DNA from: CBDCZY01 sp965224745
GTDB taxonomy: Bacteria > Pseudomonadota > Gammaproteobacteria > Methylococcales > Methylomonadaceae
NCBI GenBank assembly: GCA_965224745.1
Contig: CBDCZY010000010.1
Location: forward strand, 620,001 to 684,000
DNA: 64,000 nucleotides
Reading direction: 5' to 3'
The position numbers and the translations under genes are program-made. Positions 46,090 through 53,874 of this stretch are shown one piece after another. The notes under the pieces are model-generated. The model was not told the DNA's origin. It did no database searches and was given only the letters and a program-made list of their open reading frames with translations. Every line of letters begins with the position of its first letter. Positions within the stretch are counted from its first letter, which is position 1.

Positions 46090-46117
46090 ACTTCGTATAA
46101 TGTATATTATGTTAAAT
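46090..46117 (+). other. dif: dif site (XerCD chromosome dimer resolution)
   Basis: A 28-base site with XerC arm ACTTCGTATAA, central TGTATA and XerD arm TTATGTTAAAT. The central region and XerD arm equal the E. coli dif site exactly, and the whole differs from it at four positions, all in the XerC arm, where species vary. A site of this quality marks the chromosome terminus, or less often an XerCD-using mobile element. It lies between the flagellar operon and the vapBC relic. Confidence 0.88.
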
Positions 46118-46153
46118 AAACATGCTTTTACAAATTATATGCACTGGAGTCCG

Positions 46154-46349
46154 CTATTGTGTTGTAGTTTTAGCCCAATTTTCCACTCGCAACCCTGCAA
46201 CACGTTTAAATTCTTTTGTATTGTTAGATATTAGTGTAAGACCAAGGCTTCTTGCGTGTGCTGCAATCATAAAATCATACGGACCTATATTTTGGCCTTT
46301 TAATTCATGCTTTAATTGGCCAAATTATTGAAATATCCGTATCAAGCAT
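46154..46349 (-). pseudogene. vapC: vapC relic (PIN-domain toxin with internal deletion)
   Basis: Four bases after the vapB stop, an ATG at 46349 opens MLDTDIS, the PIN-domain N-terminus with its first acidic residues. The frame then breaks and resumes as GQNIGPYDFMIAAHARSLGL, ending in the family tail FKRVAGLRVENW with a stop at 46154-46156. About 70-80 internal residues are missing, including part of the acidic active site. The RNase toxin is therefore inactive while the antitoxin gene beside it is intact. Confidence 0.8.
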
Positions 46350-46353
46350 GAAT

Positions 46354-46590
46354 TTAATCATCCAATGATTCCCGTTCTTGATGCATTGGTTGTTCTCTTT
46401 CGGTCATAAAATCATCAGATACAGGTGAGCTATCGAACCAGCTATCCCAACTTTGATTAACAGGTGTAACAATCCGGCTATTCCCTACTATAACTATCTC
46501 AACATCTTTTACATCCTCTGGAAATGCAACAGCTTTTGGAAGCCTAACGGCTTGGGTTTGGTTGGACTTAAATACTTTGGTTTGAACCAT
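46354..46590 (-). CDS. vapB: VapB-type antitoxin
   Basis: A 78-residue protein with an AbrB/SpoVT-like DNA-binding N-terminus (KVFKSNQTQAVRLPKAVAFP) and an acidic C-terminal toxin-binding tail (WDSWFDSSPVSDDFMTEREQ). An AGGGG box precedes the ATG, and repeated TATAC/GTATA segments upstream may be its operator. With vapC destroyed, it is an orphan antitoxin. Confidence 0.88.
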   Translation of the reverse strand: MVQTKVFKSNQTQAVRLPKAVAFPEDVKDVEIVIVGNSRIVTPVNQSWDSWFDSSPVSDDFMTEREQPMHQERESLDD

Positions 46591-46640
46591 GAATATACCC
46601 CTAAAAATGTATATCTATATTGTATATCCTTCTATAAGCA

Positions 46641-48482
46641 CTACTTTTTGGGAATAATTTGATCAAAAGCCAAGCCACTCCGCCCCTCACCTCTTCCAAC
46701 TTGTTTTCTAAAACCAATCCAGGTAAAAACTTTTCCGTTCAACCATCGAGTACGCTGAAAAGATTTGTGTAGTTTGATACCAGCTCTAGGTATTTCTTCC
46801 TCATGAAGAAAATATTTATCACTTTTATCAAGACCTTCTCTTAAAATTGAAGTTTTTGGTTCTATTTTAGCGGGTGTAGCTTTATCTCCTTCTAATATAC
46901 GAGGCATTGCTGCACGTTGAAGTTGAATTTGCCGGTTGCTTCCCTCTTTATGTACGGGAATAAATGGAATCCACTCTTCCGGTACTGTATTTACAATTTG
47001 GTATTTAATTTTTGCATCGTTTTCAACATTATCTTGTGGTTCGGTACTCGGAACCACGAACTGTTGATATTTATTTCTTAGTTCTAGTCCAGCCTCTCGA
47101 CCTGCTTTGCTTTTCCCAGTCGCAAGTGGAATTTTTGATTCAACGCCCCAAACCATATTAGCAATTTCATCTCGGAGTAAGAAAATTTCTTCTAGAGGTT
47201 TACCTTCTAAAATTTTTGGAGAGGCGGGCAATAACAGTAAACTCAAGTCTGTAGGTAAATCCATTTCTCCTCGGATATTCAGGTTAAACATACCCCATTT
47301 ATTCCATTCCTTATCCTTCCCTTTGCCAGCTGCTTCAACCCAAATTTTTTCTCCAAACACATTGGTAACCATCAATCCACTGACATTAGCTATGCTTCCA
47401 ATCGGTAATGTAAATGGAACTATGAACCAGTCATTAGCATAGTTCAAACCAAAATCTAGTAACATCAACTGATTAATATCTGGGGTGTTAGGGTTTATAT
47501 TCCCCCAATTGGTTTTCCAGTCTTCTAGTGTCCACCATCTGTTATGTGGCATTCCTGGAAAAGTCACTGGAGAGGGTAAAAAGGAAAGCGTAAACTGATT
47601 TTCAACCGACTCAGTCGATGCTGTTTCACCGCCGCCATTATTTGTTAGCGTTTCCTTTGCATCATGAATATCCAAGTTATACCAATCTAGATGCCCATGA
47701 TAATATTCATCGGCAATCAGCACTTTTTCTCCTTCATTTTTTGGGGCAGAACAGGCAAATTGATGTTCCAGATAAGAGGGTTTCCAGGAAGGATTATTAT
47801 CTTCAATTGGTTGATAATATAATTTCTCAAACCAAGAGATAAATTTTACACCTAAGAGCTTTAATTTCTCCTCACTTCCTTCTGGTGGGCTCACTTTATC
47901 AGCTACAAGTTTCAAGTCTAGATATAGCTCATAGCCATCCATGCCTCTATTAGCTATTGCCGCAAATTGTTGCCATACCTCTATGTGAGAGCACAGATGA
48001 ACATCAGATATGTCATCTGGGTCGGGTTGAGAAAAACCATATTTTGATAAGTATTCGTCTTTAAGGGATAAGCTATTTGCATTCAATAATTTTAACCACT
48101 GTCGACCCATCAATAAGCGTAAGTCAAGGGATATCTCTTGTTCGCCTGATTTAAAAGATATTGCCTGGTGTTCTACCTTTACTTCCAGAGGTGTATTTGT
48201 ATCAAAAGGACTGGTGAAAGCATCGCCAGGCTGATATGTTGTTAATTCAGTTGTTTTGAGGTGTACCTTTGCCAGGATAGCCGAAGCGGCATCTTCTCCC
48301 AGGAATTCGCCCATTTGCCATTGTTTAGAAAGCATCCAAAGAGGGTCTCTTATTTCTGCCTTTAAAGCTCGGTCAAAATTGGCTGTTCTAGGCCTTCCTT
48401 CCAGACGATTCCATGTCGTGATTGTGGGTATGTAACGAGGTTTGGACCCGCTGCTTGATACACTGTTTTGTGATGCAGACAT
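46641..48482 (-). CDS. giant-protein operon, gene A: 613-residue protein of unknown function
   Basis: This cytoplasmic-looking protein has no signal peptide or membrane segment. Its most distinctive block lies near the N-terminus: RLEGRPRTANFDRALKAEIR followed by DPLWMLSKQWQMGEFLGEDA. I have an impression of the same block in other uncharacterised large bacterial proteins but cannot name a family. A further acidic middle and a basic C-terminus (FQRTRWLNGKVFTWIGFRKQ) follow. It lies 25 bases after the 1081-residue half-gene and ends 50 bases before vapB, so it is the last gene of a leftward operon. Function unknown. Confidence 0.8.
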   Translation of the reverse strand: MSASQNSVSSSGSKPRYIPTITTWNRLEGRPRTANFDRALKAEIRDPLWMLSKQWQMGEFLGEDAASAILAKVHLKTTELTTYQPGDAFTSPFDTNTPLEVKVEHQAISFKSGEQEISLDLRLLMGRQWLKLLNANSLSLKDEYLSKYGFSQPDPDDISDVHLCSHIEVWQQFAAIANRGMDGYELYLDLKLVADKVSPPEGSEEKLKLLGVKFISWFEKLYYQPIEDNNPSWKPSYLEHQFACSAPKNEGEKVLIADEYYHGHLDWYNLDIHDAKETLTNNGGGETASTESVENQFTLSFLPSPVTFPGMPHNRWWTLEDWKTNWGNINPNTPDINQLMLLDFGLNYANDWFIVPFTLPIGSIANVSGLMVTNVFGEKIWVEAAGKGKDKEWNKWGMFNLNIRGEMDLPTDLSLLLLPASPKILEGKPLEEIFLLRDEIANMVWGVESKIPLATGKSKAGREAGLELRNKYQQFVVPSTEPQDNVENDAKIKYQIVNTVPEEWIPFIPVHKEGSNRQIQLQRAAMPRILEGDKATPAKIEPKTSILREGLDKSDKYFLHEEEIPRAGIKLHKSFQRTRWLNGKVFTWIGFRKQVGRGEGRSGLAFDQIIPKK

Positions 48483-48507
48483 AATATTTCAACCTTCAAT
48501 ATCTTGT

Positions 48508-51500
48508 TCAGATAACATCATCGCCATTAGTATTGGTTTGCTCGGTAAAGCCATTATTAAACGCATAATTAAGCGCGATGGTGATAAAAGGAAAAGCAGT
48601 AACCGCAGATACAGTTGCTGGTACAAACTGCGCATAAGCAGTTTGGTCAATATGGTGGGGTTCAATTGCTCTGAGTTTTGCCATATCCAAAGTTTCGTGC
48701 ATGGAACTAACAACATCCGCCCAATCCCAACTCCCTGTAAACTTCGAAGGCGTTACTAATAGCATACTTTGCGGTGGTTCTGCATTCGGTTGGTCATATT
48801 GGAAGCTCAATCCTGTTGTTTCCTGTTTTGCGGATATCACTTCTGTCCACTCATCAATTAACAAACCACAAAGCGTCTGAGTAGGATCAAAACCATTGAG
48901 ATATGCCGTGTATAATAATTTGTCACTTTCTATCTCATAGCTTTCGGGGTATGCAAGTCCTAGCCATGAGTCATTTTCTTTATAGGGTAGCTGCAAGGGT
49001 GTTAAATCTCTAGTAACGCTCTTGAAGCCTTCAGAAAAAACGACCGTGTTTTCCCAATGCCCTAATTTTTCTCTTACCCTAGCAATACCATAAAGCCAGT
49101 CATCAACGGGGAAATCTGACTGTTCTTCATTCTTCTGGTAGTCTAAAAGCTGTTCCTTAGCAGCCAGTGAATTCGCTAATTCACTGGCTCGATCTTGGTT
49201 TAACTGGAAAGAAGGAATTATCTTGAAGTCTTCTCCAAAAAGTAGTTTTCCAACATCCGTCAATAAGCTTACTTTTTTAGATGGGCTTGCTTCGGCATCA
49301 TGTTGACCCAATAATCCTTGAACAGCAGTAGCGGTATTTTTTAGCGCTTCGTTCAACTTTGTAGCTTGTATTTTAAGATCCTCTGCAAGCACCACAATTT
49401 GTCTTTCTTCTTCATCTATTTCAATTGTAAGTAGATCAAAATCCTCTAATCCTTTCTTTAATTTATTTAGTTCATTGACTAAGTCTTCGATTTTGATAAA
49501 ACTGCCACTCAACCAATTATTAATCTCTGTTAGTTTAGTATCAAAGTTTTCTTTTTTTATACCCAGAGCGGCCACATAGGTGTTTAGATCAGGTACAGGG
49601 ATAGTATAATTAGTAGAAATAGTCCGCTCTGCTTTCTGCAATATCTCAAGTTTTTCTTCACCCGAAGAGGCATTCCCAAAATCCAACATTAAGCCAGTAT
49701 ATTTTTCTTCTTTATCCTCCCACCGATTTTTATAAGCCAACACTTTTTTATAAAAGTCAGCATATATTGTTGCGTTGCGATCAAAAATAAAACCAAAACC
49801 CGCTTGCGGAATACCAAACTGACTGAGTTGGTTTAAACGGTTTAAAAATAGCTCTACATAACCATCAATTTTATTGATAATTTCGGTCTTATTGTCTTCC
49901 AGTGTTTTTTCAAAGTCTTCATCAATAATTAAATTGATAAAAGTATCATTTACCAAATCAATGTTAGAGGCTGGATTTGCACCGGAAAAATTATCTTTAA
50001 ATTGATTGAATGCTGATTTGATCCGACCCAGATCAATGGAACAATTAGAATCTATGCTAGCTGTTGCTTCATTGGGCAAAGTAATATCTGTTGGCTTTAA
50101 AGTTCGGCTGGCTAAGATCAGAGATCGCAAGCTGTTTATTAGAGGAGCGACTTCGAAAAGTGAAATCTTATTACTCACTATTTCAGCATATTTTATTTCT
50201 AATTCAATATCGGGTCTGGGGTGAATGGTTTCATGAACGTATTTTAAAATGTAATCATCTAAAGCTGTTAAATTTTTGTCACTTTCTATATCTAATATAT
50301 AGAATAGATCTAGGTGGCTTAATCCTAAGGTATCCATTGTTATATCCACATCTTTTAGTGGATTGACAGTGCCTTCGTAAGTCGGGATACGATAGCTTAT
50401 ATGGCACCCAATTTCAGATAATGGTGGTAAGAAATCACCTAACAATTCATTGATGGCAGGCTCTGCTACAACTCTTGGGTTTGACCCATCAGGTGCAATA
50501 CTTTCTGCATCTAAATGAATGCCGACTCGATTGGTCAAACTCACTCCACTTCTCGGCGTTCTAATGACTTCTGGAGTTTGGGGAAAGCTGCCTTTGCAAT
50601 AGGTGTCTAAAGTTCCTGCTGCTCGGTCATAATTGGCCTGTACTGCTTGGTGAACACCTTCAGCAGTGGCCAAATCTGCTAGAGCATCATTGATATTTAA
50701 TAGCCGATCAATTTCTGAATTGATGATTTCGGCTTCTTCATCGCTGGCTGGTTGTAGGGTTTTACCAAAAGGGTATAGTTTATCTGCTTCATTTTCTGCA
50801 GTATTTATATGATTAACCAAGGTAAGGCCATCAACTACATTTCTTGCCTCAATTTGAGTTATGGATTCCAGATCATCTTCATCTTCCAAGGTTTCATTTA
50901 ATCGATTGGCTCTTAAAGGAAAAGCTTTTCTTAGCTGATAAATAAAAGCATCCATCTCAATCTCAGCTTCCTGATATCTATCATGCAGCCCCCTTTCTAG
51001 CTGATAGCCCAACAATGCACCTACGCTTTGCCCTTGCTGCATACCTTCGATAATCCCAAGTGCCATTCGAACACGTTCTGAAGATAAATTCACTTTATAT
51101 ATTTCAGAATCTTCAGCAGAAGCATTGGAGATATAAGCATTGCGTAAAACAGCGGCAGTGGTTGCCTGATTAATCGAAGGTGCATGAATATACCCTGCAT
51201 TTGAGTCGTCTATTACTATATTGTTTTCATCGTTGGGATCGAAAATAGATTTTAATTCTCCCTCTAACTCCTTTGGGTTTAAATTTTCCTTATCTGGCTT
51301 TAAATTTTCTACCCATCCATAAGCACCTAAATATATTCCTTTATTGCTAACCTCATCTTCTCCCTCTATACCACTTCTCCTGTGACGCATTGAGGTTAAC
51401 TGTAAATTGACAAAACCTAAAAGCCAGGCATCCAACCGATAGGTGCAACAATCTAAATGTTCCACAAAAGCCCTTTCTAGTCGTGCTGTAGGTACATCTT

Positions 51501-51753
51501 TTAGATGATTTAATGCCTTGATAATACCCTTAAGTCTGTTTGTATGTATTGAGGATGTACTGTCCTTTAAAAGAGCAGAAATGTGTTGGGCTACAGAAAT
51601 ATTTTGACCCGTAATTCGACTTTCATGGCGATCTAGATGATCATATTTACTTTCGAATGCAGTTGTTTGACGAGCTTGAATACCGATAAAATCAGCATCT
51701 TTTTTTGCTACTGCTACTTGGTTAGAATTCAATATTTCAGCGCTTTCATACAA
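48508..51753 (-). CDS. giant-protein operon, gene B/C: 3' part of a split ~1974-residue protein
   Basis: The frame gives 1081 residues from a TTG at 51753, but in-frame codons TTA-AAT continue upstream to the IS border at 51756, so this TTG is probably not an original start. Removing the IS at 51760-53874 and one TTAA copy joins it in frame to the half at 53875-56551. Visible segments include LERAFVEHLDCCTYRLDAWL, KGIYLGAYGWVENLKP and GQSVGALLGYQLERGLHDRY. A long helical middle (~550-800) is likely coiled coil. There are no membrane segments. I cannot assign a function. If translated alone, it would be an N-terminally truncated product. Confidence 0.8.
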   Translation of the reverse strand: MYESAEILNSNQVAVAKKDADFIGIQARQTTAFESKYDHLDRHESRITGQNISVAQHISALLKDSTSSIHTNRLKGIIKALNHLKDVPTARLERAFVEHLDCCTYRLDAWLLGFVNLQLTSMRHRRSGIEGEDEVSNKGIYLGAYGWVENLKPDKENLNPKELEGELKSIFDPNDENNIVIDDSNAGYIHAPSINQATTAAVLRNAYISNASAEDSEIYKVNLSSERVRMALGIIEGMQQGQSVGALLGYQLERGLHDRYQEAEIEMDAFIYQLRKAFPLRANRLNETLEDEDDLESITQIEARNVVDGLTLVNHINTAENEADKLYPFGKTLQPASDEEAEIINSEIDRLLNINDALADLATAEGVHQAVQANYDRAAGTLDTYCKGSFPQTPEVIRTPRSGVSLTNRVGIHLDAESIAPDGSNPRVVAEPAINELLGDFLPPLSEIGCHISYRIPTYEGTVNPLKDVDITMDTLGLSHLDLFYILDIESDKNLTALDDYILKYVHETIHPRPDIELEIKYAEIVSNKISLFEVAPLINSLRSLILASRTLKPTDITLPNEATASIDSNCSIDLGRIKSAFNQFKDNFSGANPASNIDLVNDTFINLIIDEDFEKTLEDNKTEIINKIDGYVELFLNRLNQLSQFGIPQAGFGFIFDRNATIYADFYKKVLAYKNRWEDKEEKYTGLMLDFGNASSGEEKLEILQKAERTISTNYTIPVPDLNTYVAALGIKKENFDTKLTEINNWLSGSFIKIEDLVNELNKLKKGLEDFDLLTIEIDEEERQIVVLAEDLKIQATKLNEALKNTATAVQGLLGQHDAEASPSKKVSLLTDVGKLLFGEDFKIIPSFQLNQDRASELANSLAAKEQLLDYQKNEEQSDFPVDDWLYGIARVREKLGHWENTVVFSEGFKSVTRDLTPLQLPYKENDSWLGLAYPESYEIESDKLLYTAYLNGFDPTQTLCGLLIDEWTEVISAKQETTGLSFQYDQPNAEPPQSMLLVTPSKFTGSWDWADVVSSMHETLDMAKLRAIEPHHIDQTAYAQFVPATVSAVTAFPFITIALNYAFNNGFTEQTNTNGDDVI

Positions 51754-51759
51754 ATTTAA

Positions 51760-53874
51760 CCCATCTTCGTGACTTTGACATCGCTAAGTTATTGATATTT
51801 TGTTTTCATCGAATGATTCCATGAAAAAAAACCTTACCTTTCAACGGTGTTTTTTTCAGATCCGCTCGGTAGTGCCATTTTCGTCTTTTTGACCCTTGAT
51901 TTTCCCCGGTTTTTCATTAATGCTAGGGACATGTATATTCGAAAAACCAAAACGAAATCCCTGGATAATGGCGGGGCCTACTTCACCTATCGGATCGTTG
52001 AATCCGTTCGCGTGGGAAGGAAAGTAAAGCAACGCACCTTACTGAATCTAGGCAAAGACTTCGCCATTGATCCAGAGCACTGGCCCTTGCTGACAGCCAG
52101 GATTGAACAATTGTTACAAGGCTGTGAGCCTCATCAGCAAGAATTGTTTCATGTAGCCGATGAGTTAACGCAATGCCTGGAAGCCTCAGCCCAGCGTTAC
52201 AGTGCGCTTATCATCGCTAAGCTGGCCCAACCGGTGGATGCTGCCAGTCCAGAACCCGATTATCACACGGTTGATATCAATCATGTCGAAACCCTTCAAG
52301 CCCGCAGTATCGGTGTTGAAACGCTGGCGTGGCATGCGGTTATGCAACTACAACTGGATCAGAAGCTCACCGCACTGGGTTTTAATAAAGTCGAACTCGC
52401 TGCGGCCATCGGTAACATTATCGGCCGTGTGGTTTCACCGGGCAGTGAATTGCACACCCATGATTGGCTACAATCACGCTCAGCGTTGGGAGAACTGCTT
52501 GACCATGACTATGGCCATACCAGCCTGACACGGCTTTATACGATCAGCGATAAATTGCTCAAACACCAGACGGCACTGGAAACGTTTCTGTCCGAGCAAG
52601 AGCAAACCTTATTCGAATTAAACCGTAGTATTGTGCTATACGATTTGACCAATACCTATTTTGAAGGGCAGTGTCACCAAAACCCCAAAGCCCAGTTCGG
52701 TCGTTCCAAAGAAAAACGCAGTGATTGTCCCTTGGTGACGCTGGGACTGGTGTTGGATGGTGAGGGATTTCCTCTGAGCAGTCAGGTTTTCCCGGGTAAT
52801 GCCAGTGAGCCGGGCACCTTGGAGTTAATGCTGGATGGACTACAAAAAAAACAGCCATTACCGCAGGTCACAAAACCTGTGATCATCATGGATGCCGGTA
52901 TTGCCAGTGCCGACAACATCGCCTGGTTAATCGAGCAGGGCTATCATTATCTGGTGGTCAGTCGAGAGCGATCCGTGATCAATCCCACCGATCAGGACGA
53001 TGCTGTGATGGTGAGAGAAACCGAACACAGTCAGGTGTGTGTTTATCGCGAAACAGATCAAGACACCCACGAAACCCGGCTCTATTGTCACTCCGAACAA
53101 AAACAAAAAAAAGAGCAGGCTATCCGAAACCGCTTCCATGTTCGCATGGAAGAAGCACTCAACAAGCTTGATGCGGGCTTAAACAAAAAAGGGACGATCA
53201 AAAAATACAGCAAAATACTGGAACGGATCGGTCGACTGCGCGAAAAAAACCGGCGGGTTTCGCAAGACTACCGCATTGACGTCATAACCGATGACGAGAA
53301 AAAAAACGCCATCCGGCTTGAATGGCAACGTGAACCTCAAAGTAAACAGAACGATCAACACTGTGGTGTCTATTGCCTCAGAACCAATATCCCCGACTGG
53401 TCTGAAGAACAACTGTGGACAACCTACATCATGCTGACCGAGATCGAAGCCACCTTCCGAAGCTTGAAAACTGAACTGGGCTTGCGCCCGGTTTACCACC
53501 AAAAAGAAGACCGTGTCACCGGCCACTTGTTCATTACTTTGCTGGCTTATCATCTGGTGCATACGCTGCGCTATCAACTGAAGCAACAGGGCATTCATTT
53601 AAGCTGGGACAGTATTCGTAACATCATGTCGACACAGCAACGTATCACCATGACCTTACCAACGGATGATCATAAAATGATTCACCTGCGGACAACAACG
53701 AAGGCGGAGCTACGTCAGAAACAAATTTATGAAGCTTTGAATATTAAACCCGACCTCATTGGTCAATGTAAAACAATTATCGATAAAAAAAATCTGTAGT
53801 GCCAACTGAAACAGATTGAAAATTTTAACTTATTGAAATAACAGGATATTGTAAATATAAGTCACGAAGATGGG
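51760..53874. mobile_element. IS1634-like insertion sequence (IS4 superfamily)
   Basis: A 2115-bp element with perfect 16-bp inverted ends CCCATCTTCGTGACTT (51760-51775) and its complement (53859-53874). TTAA is duplicated at 51756-51759 and 53875-53878. Because TTAA is itself palindromic, the apparent inverted repeat extends to 20 bases. One transposase gene is inside. The element splits a giant ORF; deleting the element plus one TTAA gives N-T-A-L-N-L-Y in one frame. Confidence 0.9.
51931..53799 (+). CDS. IS1634-family transposase
   Basis: A 622-residue DDE transposase. The start is ATG at 51931 (MYIRKTKTKSLDNGGAYFTY); 28 further codons upstream lie in the terminal region. Catalytic residues are expected in IVLYDLTNTYFEGQ (first D), VIIMDAGIASADN (second D) and EIEATFRSLKTELGLRPVYH (E). 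The long insert typical of IS4-type elements lies between the second D and E. It reads in full without frameshift, so it may still be active. It runs opposite to the gene it interrupts. Confidence 0.92.
   Translation: MYIRKTKTKSLDNGGAYFTYRIVESVRVGRKVKQRTLLNLGKDFAIDPEHWPLLTARIEQLLQGCEPHQQELFHVADELTQCLEASAQRYSALIIAKLAQPVDAASPEPDYHTVDINHVETLQARSIGVETLAWHAVMQLQLDQKLTALGFNKVELAAAIGNIIGRVVSPGSELHTHDWLQSRSALGELLDHDYGHTSLTRLYTISDKLLKHQTALETFLSEQEQTLFELNRSIVLYDLTNTYFEGQCHQNPKAQFGRSKEKRSDCPLVTLGLVLDGEGFPLSSQVFPGNASEPGTLELMLDGLQKKQPLPQVTKPVIIMDAGIASADNIAWLIEQGYHYLVVSRERSVINPTDQDDAVMVRETEHSQVCVYRETDQDTHETRLYCHSEQKQKKEQAIRNRFHVRMEEALNKLDAGLNKKGTIKKYSKILERIGRLREKNRRVSQDYRIDVITDDEKKNAIRLEWQREPQSKQNDQHCGVYCLRTNIPDWSEEQLWTTYIMLTEIEATFRSLKTELGLRPVYHQKEDRVTGHLFITLLAYHLVHTLRYQLKQQGIHLSWDSIRNIMSTQQRITMTLPTDDHKMIHLRTTTKAELRQKQIYEALNIKPDLIGQCKTIIDKKNL

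Noticed and set aside
46090..46117. Resemblance to a loxP half-site (CTTCGTATAATGTAT)
   Set aside because: The second half does not form the loxP inverted repeat, whereas the entire 28 bases match the dif consensus in arm length, spacing and sequence.
46122..46331. Rightward 69-codon ORF
   Set aside because: It is the complement of the vapC relic; the minus strand has clear PIN-domain sequence.
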